A program made the translations under genes and the position numbers. A model generated the notes under the pieces. It did not search any database. It was given only the letters and a program-made list of their open reading frames with translations, and was not told the origin of the DNA. From Desulfobacteraceae bacterium (GTDB lineage: Bacteria > Desulfobacterota > Desulfobacteria > Desulfobacterales > UBA5852), in NCBI GenBank assembly GCA_014237395.1, contig JABZFP010000027.1, forward strand, positions 1-64,000: a stretch of DNA of 64,000 nucleotides. Direction: 5' to 3'. Below, piece by piece: positions 17,486 through 26,442 of the stretch (positions within the stretch are counted from its first letter, which is position 1; every line of letters begins with the position of its first letter).

Positions 17486-19186
17486 TCATACTTTGATCCG
17501 CTTGCTGTCCGGATGCATTTTGAAGAAGCGGCCAATGGCGCCATCGTTGCCGATCAAAATTAATTCATCATTTGGGTGCAGGCGATAGGCCGGTTCCGGG
17601 TTGATGCAGGCGGTCTCCCGGTCGCAGATGGCCACCACGTTGCAGCCGGTTTTCGACCGGATCTGACTTTCGGCCAGTGATTTATCCGCATAGGATGTGG
17701 GCGTGACAACCCGGAAAATATTGAGCCCTTCGGCCAGCATCAAGAGTTCTTCGGGTTTGAGAAAGTTGAGGATCCCGTTGGCGGCCATGCTGGCGTAGGA
17801 CATCACCAGGTCGGCGCCGGCCGTGTGCAGTTTGGATATATTCCCTTCAAGGTTGGCCCGGCAGATAATCTGGACTTGGGGTGATAATTTGCGGCAGTAA
17901 ATCGTCAGGTAGATGTTGGTGGGATCGTCGTGCGTGGTGATAATGATCGCAGGCGTCGTTTCGATCCCGGCTTTGCGAAGAACGTTTATGTCTGCGGCAC
18001 TGCCGTGGATATAGCGGTCATCGCCGATCCGTGTCTGTTTTTTTTCAATGACGCGATAATCGAGGTGGCGCTCGCGCAGTGCCGCGGCCGTCGCCCGGCC
18101 AACCCTTCCCCCTCCCAGGATCAGGACCGGGTCCTGGGATTGTTGATGCCGGCCCAGCTTGCGGTCGAAGGCACTGAATTGCCCCTCGGAGCCCGCCAGC
18201 AGGAGAACCGTTGTCGGATTGATGACGGTTTCGGGGCTGGGCATGATGAATTGCCCCCGCTCCCACAGCCCCACCACATTGACACCGATCGTTTCGCGCA
18301 GCTTGCTTTCCTGAAGGGTCTTACCCAAGAGCGGCGTCCGCATGGCGGGTGCCTCGGCGATCAGGAGAGACTCGATCCGCCCAATGACGTTTGCCGCGGT
18401 CGTCGTCCCGATGACCCTGCGGGCCAGGGACTCGCCGAGCATTCTGGTGAACTGGATCACGTGCGTGCTCCCGGCCAACTCGAGGATATCGACGGAATCG
18501 TCCAGATCCGCGTTGGCGACGATGGGCACATCGGGCGCAATTTCACGGATGGTAAAGGCGATGTTGGTATTGATCATGTCGTCGACTTTGGCGACCACCA
18601 GGGCGGCTTTGCCAATCTGCAGACGCTTGTAGGTTTCCGCATCGCCAAAATGTCCGACGACTGCCTCGAAGCCTGAATCCCTGAGTTCGAGCGCCTGATG
18701 CACGTCTTCCACCAGGATGACGTATTCATTCCCGTACTGGCGGAACTTTTCAGCCAGGTAAATGGTCACCGGATCATGGCCGGTGACGATGACGTGGTCA
18801 TGGGTGTCCGGCGGTAATTCCCGGGGCGCCTGGGCCTTGGTCTGGGCATCCAGCCAGGGCAGATAGAAAAACTCGATGAACGTGAAAGGCAGCATGGTCA
18901 GGAGAAACACGATTCCCGACAGGAGGACGATAATCGAGAACAACTTGCCAAGGTCGGTTGTAAACGTAATGTCGCCGAACCCGAGGGTCGACATCACCGT
19001 CAGGGTCCAGTAAAAACCGGTGACCCAGCTGAATTGCCGGTCTTCGAATATCATCAGGTAGTGAAACAGGATGCTGTAGAGCGTAACCATGGCGGCCAGG
19101 GCCCCAAAGAACTTGAGGAGGATCGCAATATTGCGCTCCTGTTTTTTGCCCATCAGGTGGAGCATCTCGCTGAACATTATTTTCAT
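17486..19186 (-). CDS. Potassium channel with two RCK (TrkA-N/TrkA-C) modules
   Basis: 566-aa ligand-gated K+ channel or transport regulator. Two transmembrane helices (about 22-45 and 80-110) flank a pore loop with selectivity filter TLGFGD (residues 67-72). Then follow a first RCK (HVIVTGHDPVTIYLAEKF), a TrkA_C domain, a second Rossmann RCK with an intact nucleotide-binding glycine loop (VLILGGGRVGRATAAALRER) and a final TrkA_C domain. The first RCK loop (TGHDP) is degenerate and probably does not bind nucleotide like the second. ATG 19186; no strong ribosome-binding site seen. Confidence 0.9.
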   Translation of the reverse strand: MKIMFSEMLHLMGKKQERNIAILLKFFGALAAMVTLYSILFHYLMIFEDRQFSWVTGFYWTLTVMSTLGFGDITFTTDLGKLFSIIVLLSGIVFLLTMLPFTFIEFFYLPWLDAQTKAQAPRELPPDTHDHVIVTGHDPVTIYLAEKFRQYGNEYVILVEDVHQALELRDSGFEAVVGHFGDAETYKRLQIGKAALVVAKVDDMINTNIAFTIREIAPDVPIVANADLDDSVDILELAGSTHVIQFTRMLGESLARRVIGTTTAANVIGRIESLLIAEAPAMRTPLLGKTLQESKLRETIGVNVVGLWERGQFIMPSPETVINPTTVLLLAGSEGQFSAFDRKLGRHQQSQDPVLILGGGRVGRATAAALRERHLDYRVIEKKQTRIGDDRYIHGSAADINVLRKAGIETTPAIIITTHDDPTNIYLTIYCRKLSPQVQIICRANLEGNISKLHTAGADLVMSYASMAANGILNFLKPEELLMLAEGLNIFRVVTPTSYADKSLAESQIRSKTGCNVVAICDRETACINPEPAYRLHPNDELILIGNDGAIGRFFKMHPDSKRIKV

Positions 19187-19323
19187 TGCCAGGCGTCCCT
19201 ATAAGCGTTGTGAAGGTGGTGACGGAATCAAACGTGCGTTCGATCACATGGTTGGGCATCGATCGCAGCTCACTGCGATTTGTCAACTGTATCGATATCG
19301 GAATGGGTGTGTCAATCCAACCG
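19187..19323. other. Upstream region of the potassium channel gene
   Basis: Short intergenic stretch between the channel gene start and an internally deleted RAYT copy; no distinct promoter recognised. Confidence 0.3.
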
Positions 19324-19660
19324 AAACGGAGACAGGTCTACTCATTTGACAACAATAATTCCGTTTCTTACAAAACCAATCCGTGGTCCGTCCATTGCGC
19401 ATCACGTATCCCGGTGCCCTCTACCACGCCACCTCAGGCGGCATCGAATTCAAAGCTATTTCTAAATGCAGGACTGGTCGACAGAAATTCATGGCCTGCC
19501 TTGAATCGGCAACCGAGCGCTGCCGTGCCGGCTTGATAAGCGTAAGGCCGGAGATGACGTTCTTAAGCCGGTGATGGCCAAGATCGACAGGGCCATCAAA
19601 ATGTCAAGGGAAGGGGGTCGAAGGGGGTCAAAGGGGGGCAAGTCCGCTCTTGGCTCTTGA
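19324..19660 (+). mobile_element. Internally deleted RAYT element (MITE-like derivative)
   Basis: Both ends survive: a left end at 19331 (GACAGGTCTACTCATTTGAC) and a right end at about 19623-19657 (GGGGGTCAAAGGGGGGCAAG then TCCGCTCTTGGCTC). Between them GTG 19383 reads MVRPLRITYPGALYHATSGG, a RAYT N-terminus, then jumps to C-terminus-like sequence (near 19575, AKIDRAIKMSR). The HUH and tyrosine motifs are gone. Such an element could move only if a RAYT acts in trans. Confidence 0.65.
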
Positions 19661-19911
19661 AGGCTGTTATGGGGAAGCGCCCTTAACTTACAAACCTGCC
19701 ATAACCGAGTCGCACCATGGACTCGTTCGGCTTTTTAAACAGATTCAGATATACCCACCCCCAGGTACCACGCTTTCAGTTTCCCGTCCTGTATCGGAAA
19801 GCCGTGAACGCCACACGAAATAACGCGGCAGACCTGATTGAAGGGGAATAACCCGAATATTTCATGAAATCTTTCCTGCAAATGTTGTAAAGATAACGAT
19901 ATCCATAATGA
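19661..19911. other. Intergenic stretch with short repeat
   Basis: No gene. A segment near 19845-19865 (TAACCCGAATATTTCATGAA) is the near reverse complement of sequence at 21549-21577 (TTTCATG ... ATGAAATATCCGGGCTA), suggesting another small dispersed repeat. Confidence 0.35.
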
Positions 19912-20433
19912 TCATGGCAACTTGCGCTGCCTGTCCTTCCGCCATTCCCATGGCGGTGTTGGTTCCTTATCAACCCACAGCCCAATACCCGCCTTGCGGG
20001 CTTCCTCCTCAGCCTCGGCATAGTCCTGCCGCTTCGCGTACCGATCATGGCGCCACGCCAGACCTGCCTTCAGAATTTCAAGATTAAGCTCCTTGCCGTC
20101 CTCGAGGAAAACCGCCGCAATCGTCCGATCGAACCGGTCGATGCCAAGCATCCGGTACATTATGATTTTACCGAAGCACAGGTTTGATGTGAACTCTTTG
20201 GCGTTTTCGCCGAAAGGCTGCGCCAGCTCAGGGCAGTCCAACCCGTGCAGCCTGATCAAGACCTGTTTGTTATCAGGCCCGATAACCGTAAGGTTGTCGC
20301 CGTCTGTTACGCTAATGACACGGGCGGCGATCAGGTCATTGGACAGGGCGTTTGTCGCGAGGGTCAGGGATACCAGAAGAAGTAAGATTGGGAATGCAAA
20401 CCGTCGTTTAACACCCTCCAGAAAGGGTTTCAT
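19912..20433 (-). CDS. Secreted thermonuclease-like (SNase) protein
   Basis: 173-aa staphylococcal-nuclease-fold protein, predicted exported Ca2+-dependent DNase/RNase or SNase-like binder. A signal peptide (FAFPILLLLVSLTLATNALS) precedes the OB-fold, which has VISVTDGDNLTV, LIRLHGLDCPELAQPFGENA (first catalytic Arg and acidic residues) and GIDRFDRTIAAVFLEDG (second Arg), then LVKAGLAW-like LKAGLAWRHDRYA and GLWVD. ATG 20433 is chosen over GTG 20439 because AAGGAGGT is correctly spaced for it. Single gene. Confidence 0.82.
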   Translation of the reverse strand: MKPFLEGVKRRFAFPILLLLVSLTLATNALSNDLIAARVISVTDGDNLTVIGPDNKQVLIRLHGLDCPELAQPFGENAKEFTSNLCFGKIIMYRMLGIDRFDRTIAAVFLEDGKELNLEILKAGLAWRHDRYAKRQDYAEAEEEARKAGIGLWVDKEPTPPWEWRKDRQRKLP

Positions 20434-20604
20434 GACCACCTCCTTGAGGCTCTCAGGGCCTCTATGTGGCGTCTTGCCTCCTCATATCGTTCCGCAGCTT
20501 GTGGCTTTTCTCAAGCCCCACCGCCAAGCTGATAGTGATGATAGCCGACGCTTCATCCTCATGCAAGATCTTGCCCTCTTTGGTAGCGGAAACGCTCCGC
20601 CAAA

Positions 20605-20844
20605 CTAATCCTCGAGATCCTCCTCGAGACCTGCATTTTTGGGGATATCCTTCAGGGCATTGATGGCCTCATCGAAGGCCACCTCGGCATCCTCGACGAA
20701 CCGCTGCAAGACCCCCTGCATGTCATCCGTCAAACTATCCCACTCCAGATAATGCTCGTCACCCTCCCGGGTACGAAAAAAAACGGATCCCTCGGTTTCG
20801 ATTTCAATGTATCCGGTTTCATCATCCGCCTGGAACTGTATCAC
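20605..20844 (-). CDS. Small acidic protein of unknown function
   Basis: 79 aa, highly acidic (ETGYIEIETEGSVFFRTREG, MQGVLQRFVEDAEVAFDEAI). No domain recognised; likely cytoplasmic. GTG 20844 is preferred because GAGAGGAG lies 8 nt upstream. The frame stays open to ATG 20928, but that start has no ribosome-binding site. Lies between two exported-protein genes. Confidence 0.6.
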   Translation of the reverse strand: MIQFQADDETGYIEIETEGSVFFRTREGDEHYLEWDSLTDDMQGVLQRFVEDAEVAFDEAINALKDIPKNAGLEEDLED

Positions 20845-21068
20845 GATGTGGTCTCCTCTCGTATGAATGGTTATTTGAGCGGGGGACGCCTCCGCCTGGA
20901 TGCCCATACTGGTGACTACGTATGCCATTCGGGAGGACTTTTCAAGGATTCGACAGGACGACCTGGAAAAGGGCGCCTTTGTGTAGACTTTTCCATGATC
21001 GCTGTCGTCCTACGGGTTGAACAAGCCAAAAAACGATGTGCTAAACCCGACAGACAAAGGAGATCGAC

Positions 21069-21440
21069 ATGACACGGAAACGCTTGATCATCGGTATCGC
21101 ACTGCTCGGCATTTCACTGACATTGGGGGGCAACGCATGGGCGGGACAGGATCAAGGCGGTAAACGGCACAAGAATGAGAAGACCTACCATCAGGGCTAT
21201 AAAACACCTCCCGGGCATCACTATGGCTGGGAAAAGGGCAAAAAGAACCCGCACGCGTCCCGTTACCGGCCTGCGCCCGCCTATCGTCATCGGGATCACC
21301 ATCGCCGACCGGTGGTTGAAAAGCATGTCCACCACCACTACCGGAGTGAAGACCGGCAGGATGACAACCGCTTCAACATCGCGGTCTCCGTGATTGACAA
21401 CGTTTTGGGGGTTGCCGTGGCGGTAAGCCGGACGTACTGA
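21069..21440 (+). CDS. Exported His/basic-rich protein
   Basis: 123 aa: a signal peptide (LIIGIALLGISLTLGGNAWA) followed by a His- and Lys-rich domain (YKTPPGHHYGWEKGKKNPH, HRDHHRRPVVEKHVHHHY) and a hydrophobic C-terminal stretch (FNIAVSVIDNVLGVAVAVS). The His clusters could bind metal; the PPGHxYGW motif occurs in several small exported proteins of unknown role. AAAGGAGATCGAC precedes the ATG. Single gene. Confidence 0.7.
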   Translation: MTRKRLIIGIALLGISLTLGGNAWAGQDQGGKRHKNEKTYHQGYKTPPGHHYGWEKGKKNPHASRYRPAPAYRHRDHHRRPVVEKHVHHHYRSEDRQDDNRFNIAVSVIDNVLGVAVAVSRTY

Positions 21441-21574
21441 TTTCCCGGGCAATCGACTGCCATCCGTTTTAAAACCAGCCGGGGGGCTCTCGCCCCCCCC
21501 ATCCTCTTGCCGCATCCAATCCCCTTGACCGCCTTCTAAAGGCGGCATTTCATGGCGGGCATGAAATATCCGGG

Positions 21575-21976
21575 CTAATCGCTATCGCGGCTGATTTCAG
21601 GTGTCAAACCTAACCACTGTTCGGCTTCACGGATGTCGGTAAAAACGTTCAATTCGTATTTTTCCGAATGAAATACGCCGTCAAACATCCGCGTGAGGCC
21701 ATACGCGAGCGTGTCGGCCACCACCGTGGCTTCCTTTACGCTGGTGAATTTGTCCTCGATTTTACGCAGCGCACTCTCCCTTATTTGCTCGATGTCGGAT
21801 GTCGATAAATCCGAGGGGTCAAGCTCGCGGTAGTCCGCCAGAATGCGCAAGTCGGGCTTGGGATCTATGATTTTTACGGTACGGTGATAGTCGAGAAAGT
21901 CCTGCAGCGATGCCCGGCCCCGTCCGATGACGTGCAGGCAGTTCGTCGCCGCGTGGTACTGGTACTGAAAAGGCAT
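21575..21976 (-). CDS. SpoIIAA-like (STAS-fold) protein
   Basis: 133 aa resembling SpoIIAA-like/STAS small domains: CLHVIGRGRASLQDFLDYHR, a central DLRILADYREL strand and a C-terminal helix (IREAEQWLGL). Such proteins often mediate partner interactions or bind lipids; no partner gene is adjacent. No strong ribosome-binding site before the ATG. Product assignment by fold similarity only. Confidence 0.6.
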   Translation of the reverse strand: MPFQYQYHAATNCLHVIGRGRASLQDFLDYHRTVKIIDPKPDLRILADYRELDPSDLSTSDIEQIRESALRKIEDKFTSVKEATVVADTLAYGLTRMFDGVFHSEKYELNVFTDIREAEQWLGLTPEISRDSD

Positions 21977-22332
21977 AACAATCGCTTTCGATGGTCCGTC
22001 AACTCACCGGAAGGGGGAGCACCCCCTGTCCCTGCCATTTGCCGGGATTTGCGTTCCCGAAACGCACCGGGTCTTGGTGCATTATCGGATGATCTTTTAC
22101 AATACTTTAGCATGACTGTAAATTTTAAAGCGGCATCCTTTATGGCTCCCGGCCGTCCCGTTTTTGGATAACATCCTCGGCCTGACAACGTGAAAACCCT
22201 GTCGGAATCGATGGGATCCGCTGGCATCGATGTGGGAAACAGGGGTTTTCTGGTGTCCTGTGGTTGCCAAAGGGCGAGCCTGTCATATAGTTATAATGCG
22301 CATAATCTCATTAAATTTAAGGAGGCCCGATC
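21977..22332. other. Intergenic stretch containing a nested hairpin
   Basis: No gene. Contains the large nested inverted repeat at 22192-22250 and, at its end, the strong TAAGGAGG ribosome-binding site of the next gene. Confidence 0.5.
22192..22250 (+). repeat. Nested inverted repeat (stable hairpin)
   Basis: GAAAACCCTGT (22192-22202) pairs with ACAGGGGTTTTC (22239-22250) with one bulged G. Inside, ATCGATG (22207-22213) pairs with CATCGAT (22225-22231). No T-run follows, so it is not a simple terminator. It lies 83 nt upstream of the NifX-like gene. Confidence 0.55.
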
Positions 22333-22782
22333 ATGAAAATTACCGTAAGCGCAAGGGGAAAAACCCTCGACAGCGATATGGATCCCCGCTTTGGCCGCAG
22401 TGCCGGCTTCGTCCTGTTCGATACCGAAACAGGCCAGACCGTCTACCTGGACAATTCCGCCCAGCTCGGCCTGGCCCAGGGCACCGGTATCAAGGCTGCC
22501 CAGATGATTGCCGACGCCGGAACCGATGTCCTGATCACCGGCCAGATGGGCCCCAAGGCGGCCCAGGCCCTCAGCCGGTCCGGCATCAAACTGTATGTCG
22601 GCACCGGCGGAACCGTGCAGGAGGCGATCCAATCGCTGGAACGCAATGAGCTCCGTGAGCTCGCCGGCGACATGCTCCAAGCAGGCCCCGGAAAAATGGG
22701 CGGTCGCGGCATGGGCGGTGGCGGACGCGGCATGGGTGGTGGTGGTCGCGGTATGGGCGGCGCCGGGCGGGGTGGCTTTTAG
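22333..22782 (+). CDS. NifX/NafY-type iron-molybdenum cofactor-binding domain protein with Gly-Met-Arg tail
   Basis: 149 aa. The N-terminal 105 residues form a dinitrogenase iron-molybdenum cofactor biosynthesis domain (MKITVSARGKTLDSDMDPRF, GRSAGFVLFDTETG, TDVLITGQMGPKAAQALSRS, KLYVGTGGTVQEAI). Outside nitrogen fixation these small proteins are often called MTH1175-like and linked to Fe-S/metal cluster traffic. The C-terminus is a tandem of GGRGMGG units, which I infer could bind metal or nucleic acid. Strong ribosome-binding site TAAGGAGG. No nif genes nearby. Confidence 0.85.
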   Translation: MKITVSARGKTLDSDMDPRFGRSAGFVLFDTETGQTVYLDNSAQLGLAQGTGIKAAQMIADAGTDVLITGQMGPKAAQALSRSGIKLYVGTGGTVQEAIQSLERNELRELAGDMLQAGPGKMGGRGMGGGGRGMGGGGRGMGGAGRGGF

Positions 22783-22964
22783 GCACCGCCACGCATATCG
22801 ATTGCTTTCCGGTTCCAAAGGGCTTATTGTCGAATTCGTAAGCAGAGTCGATCTTTCCGAATTTGCGTGGCCTATTACGCGCGTGCCCATGCGGGCGACC
22901 ATCTGAATTCGGCGGCAGTTGGTGCGACTGCGCCTCGTTTTCTTTCCACTTCAGATGGCCATCC

Positions 22965-23306
22965 ATGACCCCACAGAATCAATGCATGCGGTGTGGTGCG
23001 TGCTGTGCCCTTTACCGGGTATCGTTCGATTGCCGCGAGACGGACGACATCGCGGGCGGCGTCGTTCCCTTGCATATGACCGTCAAGGTGAACGGAACGC
23101 TTTCGGCCATGCGCGGTACCGAAAAAAGGCCGATCCGCTGCCAGGCCTTGAGCGGTCAGATCGGGCGGATGGTCGGTTGTGTCATTTACGACCGGCGGCC
23201 ATCCGCCTGCCGGGCGTTTTTAATGGCATGGGAAAATGACAGGGGCAATGCCAATTGTGACCGTGCGCGTGCCCTATACGGCCTGATGCCCATCAGTCAT
23301 TTTTGA
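22965..23306 (+). CDS. YkgJ-family cysteine cluster protein
   Basis: 113-aa protein of the YkgJ/UPF0153 family, predicted Zn2+ or Fe-S binding. N-terminal CMRCGACCALYRV, then KRPIRCQAL, a third cysteine in GRMVGCVIYDRRPSACRAF and a last one in NANCDRAR. ATG 22965 places the Cys motif at the N-terminus as in the family; the upstream extension is not family-like. Role unknown. It follows the NifX-like gene by 180 nt, and a shared metal theme is possible. Confidence 0.78.
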   Translation: MTPQNQCMRCGACCALYRVSFDCRETDDIAGGVVPLHMTVKVNGTLSAMRGTEKRPIRCQALSGQIGRMVGCVIYDRRPSACRAFLMAWENDRGNANCDRARALYGLMPISHF

Positions 23307-23379
23307 TCATTCCAACAGCCCAGAGCCGCGGCGGATCCCTTTGCGTGGTGCCGGAAGACACGAATCCCGATCCTCAAGG

Positions 23380-23410
23380 TTGAGAAAGCGATCATTCCCT
23401 CTTATATAAT
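23380..23410 (+). promoter_or_regulatory. Sigma-70-like promoter of the ydbH operon
   Basis: TTGAGA at 23380 and TATATA/TATAAT at 23403-23410 with 17-19 nt spacing, about 40 nt upstream of the ydbH start. Confidence 0.45.
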
Positions 23411-23447
23411 GAGGTGATGCCGTTCAATCTGCTCAGGGCTGTTATCC

Positions 23448-26180
23448 ATGGAAAAGACATCACCAACCCGTTTCCGCTTGCCGCATCTGGTTGTCCCAGT
23501 CCTGTCACTTCTGGCGGTGATGCTGCTGGCCGCTTATATTCTGCTACCCCTGGCCGCGGAACGCGTGCTTTTGCCCATTGTCTTGCAGGCGACTGGCATT
23601 CGGGACTATGACCTGCCCGTCCGACGGGTGACCCTCTTCGGAATGGATCTGGGCACCCTTCACATCGGGCCGGCGGCAGCGCCCGGTATTTCCGTCGTTT
23701 CCCTTTCGGTGACTTATAATCCGTCCGACCTTTTACGGCGCAAGGTCTCCCGCGTGACCCTTGAGGGCGTTCGCATCCTGGTCCAGGAAGGACAAGGCGG
23801 GGAATTTGAAATCCCGGGGCTTCCGGTAACAACCGCGGCTGCTGAGGGTGACGCGTCAGGCCCCCCGGAGCCGCTTCCGTTCTTCGCCGCCGAAATCGAT
23901 ATCCGGCAGGGGGAGATCTGTGTCCAGCGAGGCGACCACCTCCTGAGATTGCCTTTCGAGGCCACCGTCACACCCGAACCGGGCATGAACGCCTTCGCGG
24001 GAATGATCAGGCTGGCGCTGGCGGACCGCTGGGTGGCGGTGCGCGCCCATGTCGATCTGGCCGAAAACCGGTTGTCGGCGGATTGGGATGGGCGCGGTAT
24101 GCGACCGGCGGTTTTGGCGAATCTGGCGGGCCTGGGGGAAGGGCTGACCCTGTCGGGAAGCGGACAGGCCAGCGGCCGGTTGACGGGGCGGGTTTTTCCC
24201 TTTCAACCCGAATCGGTGGAAATGACCTTCCGCCACAGCCCCTGTCGACTGAATTGGGGCGATATGCGTCTTGACCTATCAGGAGCGACACCGCTCGAGG
24301 ATGTTTGGGTGACCATTTCGCGCCGGGACACCGCGAACTGGGAAATCGAAACCGCACCCATCCGTATGAGCATGTCCGGTGCTGAGGGCTTGTTGACCCT
24401 GTCCGGATCGCTGGGAAGGAATCAGTCGGGCGATATGACGTGGCAGGGGCATCTGGCGGTAATGATCTCGGCGGATCTGGAAAAACCAGACCTCCCCCTA
24501 TTGATGTTGCCGCTGGCGTTGGAGACAACGGCGACGGTTTCGGCGGATGGCCGGTGGCAGGCGAGGGCGACCCATACGGATGGAGACCGGCCGGAAAAAA
24601 AAGCGACCATGGATTTTCAACAGGCATCGGTCCGGCTGACTTTAGCGGAGCTCGAGGCTTCCGCGGAAGGCGATCATGAGTCCTTCGATGCGGCTATCCG
24701 GTTGGGGCTGCCCGCATATGCCGTCACAGGCGGTGATATGAATCTGAACCTGGGGCGTGTCGAGGGGGTCGGGCACTACCGGCAGACCGGTAAGGATGGC
24801 AATGGGGCCGTCACCCTGACGCTGGGGTCGATCGCCATGCAAAACAAGGACATGGCGGCACGGGTTCGAACGGTCACGTTGACGGGTGAGGGCGCTTTGG
24901 GATCCGATATGCCGCCGCGGCTCTCAGGTCTGATTGCCGTGGCCGGCGGTGAGGCCGAAGCCAAAGCGGCCTCTGTCAAAGTGTCGGGGTTGCGCGTCCG
25001 TCTTCCCCTGGTCTGGCCGCCGCAAAAAGGCCAGGAGGGCGATTTTGCACTGGCGTCGGCCACATGGCAGGGCAAGGCGCTGGGGTCCGTCAGCGGCCGA
25101 CTCCGGCAGACCCATGAAGGGGTTGCCATCCAGATCGACCACAACAGTGGGTTGATCCCCGGTTTAACGGTCAAGGCCGATGGTATGGCCGGTTTGATGG
25201 CGGGCACCAATGCGCCCTTTGCCCGGATCGATTGGACGGCCGACCGCCCTGCGCAAGCCCCCCCCTTGCCGTTGTCGGACCTGATGCCGGAACCGCCGGA
25301 AATCCCCATCACCCTCAGCGGGGGACTGGTTGCCCAAGGGGAAATGACCTATGACGGCGCATTCAACGGGTCTCTGACGGCCGGCATTGAAAACGGCCGC
25401 CTCCAGGTGGATGAGGATGGCATGATCGTCGAAGGCATCCAGACGGCCCTGCACATCCCCGATCTGCGGCAGATCCGAAGTGCGCCGCGACAGACCCTCA
25501 CCTTCGATGCCGTCTCCTTCGGGGCGATCCGGGCCGAGGACGGCCAACTGGCCTTCCAGATCGAGCCCGGCAATGTCTTCTTTTTAGAAGGTGCCCGTTT
25601 TCGCTGGTGCGGAGGGACGGTCATCGCACCGGCCACCCGGTTTACCCCCGGGGTAAGCCAATACGACCTTGCCGTCTACTGCGACCGCCTCAAACTGGAT
25701 CACCTGCTCGAGCAGTTCGGCTTGGCACGGGTGGAAGGGGGCGGCGCCATCAGCGGCCTCATCCCGGTCGCGCTGGCAGATGGCCTCGTGACGTTCAACA
25801 ATGCCTTTCTCTATTCTACACCTGGCGAACGGAGCGTAATACGGGTGCAGGGCTCGGAAGTGCTGACCGCCGGCATTCCACCCGGCACGCCCCAGTACAA
25901 CCAGATGGAGCTTGCGCGCCATGCGCTGAAAGATTACGATTACGAGTGGGCCAAGATAACGATGAACACGGTGGCGGACGACCTGCTGGTGCAGCTTCAG
26001 TTCGATGGCAAGCCGGCCGAACCGCTCCCGTTTGTCTACACGCCCGGGACCGGGGGGTTCGTCAAGACGGCGCCGGGTAAACCGGGATCGGTGTTTCAGG
26101 GCATTCGGCTGGATGTCAATGTCACGCTGCCGCTCAACCGTATGCTTCGCTATCGGGAACTTTTCAAGCGGTTTCAATAA
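23448..26180 (+). CDS. ydbH: YdbH-like AsmA-type intermembrane lipid transport protein
   Basis: 910-aa inner-membrane-anchored, mostly periplasmic protein. An N-terminal membrane helix (VVPVLSLLAVMLLAAYILLP) is followed by a long beta-rich body of repeated short strands, as in bridge-like AsmA/TamB/YhdP proteins, and the conserved C-terminal YdbH region (NNAFLYSTPGERSVIRVQG, LARHALKDYDYEWAKITMNT, GKPAEPLPFVYTPGTGGFV, LDVNVTLPLNRMLRYRELF). In E. coli YdbH acts redundantly with TamB and YhdP in phospholipid transport to the outer membrane and needs YnbE. Family identity is strengthened by the ynbE-like and ydbL-like genes that follow in the E. coli order. Length is close to E. coli YdbH (about 880 aa). 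Confidence 0.88.
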   Translation: MEKTSPTRFRLPHLVVPVLSLLAVMLLAAYILLPLAAERVLLPIVLQATGIRDYDLPVRRVTLFGMDLGTLHIGPAAAPGISVVSLSVTYNPSDLLRRKVSRVTLEGVRILVQEGQGGEFEIPGLPVTTAAAEGDASGPPEPLPFFAAEIDIRQGEICVQRGDHLLRLPFEATVTPEPGMNAFAGMIRLALADRWVAVRAHVDLAENRLSADWDGRGMRPAVLANLAGLGEGLTLSGSGQASGRLTGRVFPFQPESVEMTFRHSPCRLNWGDMRLDLSGATPLEDVWVTISRRDTANWEIETAPIRMSMSGAEGLLTLSGSLGRNQSGDMTWQGHLAVMISADLEKPDLPLLMLPLALETTATVSADGRWQARATHTDGDRPEKKATMDFQQASVRLTLAELEASAEGDHESFDAAIRLGLPAYAVTGGDMNLNLGRVEGVGHYRQTGKDGNGAVTLTLGSIAMQNKDMAARVRTVTLTGEGALGSDMPPRLSGLIAVAGGEAEAKAASVKVSGLRVRLPLVWPPQKGQEGDFALASATWQGKALGSVSGRLRQTHEGVAIQIDHNSGLIPGLTVKADGMAGLMAGTNAPFARIDWTADRPAQAPPLPLSDLMPEPPEIPITLSGGLVAQGEMTYDGAFNGSLTAGIENGRLQVDEDGMIVEGIQTALHIPDLRQIRSAPRQTLTFDAVSFGAIRAEDGQLAFQIEPGNVFFLEGARFRWCGGTVIAPATRFTPGVSQYDLAVYCDRLKLDHLLEQFGLARVEGGGAISGLIPVALADGLVTFNNAFLYSTPGERSVIRVQGSEVLTAGIPPGTPQYNQMELARHALKDYDYEWAKITMNTVADDLLVQLQFDGKPAEPLPFVYTPGTGGFVKTAPGKPGSVFQGIRLDVNVTLPLNRMLRYRELFKRFQ

Positions 26181-26196
26181 CCGACGGAGGTGCAAG

Positions 26197-26412
26197 ATGC
26201 GCAACTGGCAACCCTTTTTAGCCGCGCTGGCGCTGCTGCTGGTCCTGTCGGCCTGCACCAGCCACAGGGTGGAGGTGGCGCCGGTGGAGGTCAAACCCAT
26301 TCACATCACGATCGATGTGAATGTGAAGATCGACCGGGAACTGGACAACTATCTGGATGACATTTTCGAAGCCGGCGACGACATCCGGCAACAGCAGGGC
26401 ATCAGCCAGTAG
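26197..26412 (+). CDS. ynbE: YnbE-like lipoprotein
   Basis: 71-aa lipoprotein: signal sequence with lipobox LSAC (WQPFLAALALLLVLSACTS), then a short segment IHITIDVNVKIDRELDNYLD. E. coli YnbE is an outer-membrane lipoprotein that caps YdbH by forming stacked beta strands, and the VKIDRELD stretch matches that family. GGAGGTG lies before ATG 26197. 16 nt downstream of ydbH, 30 nt upstream of ydbL. Confidence 0.85.
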   Translation: MRNWQPFLAALALLLVLSACTSHRVEVAPVEVKPIHITIDVNVKIDRELDNYLDDIFEAGDDIRQQQGISQ

Positions 26413-26442
26413 AACCGGCTGGGGACCCACGGAGGATTCGTC

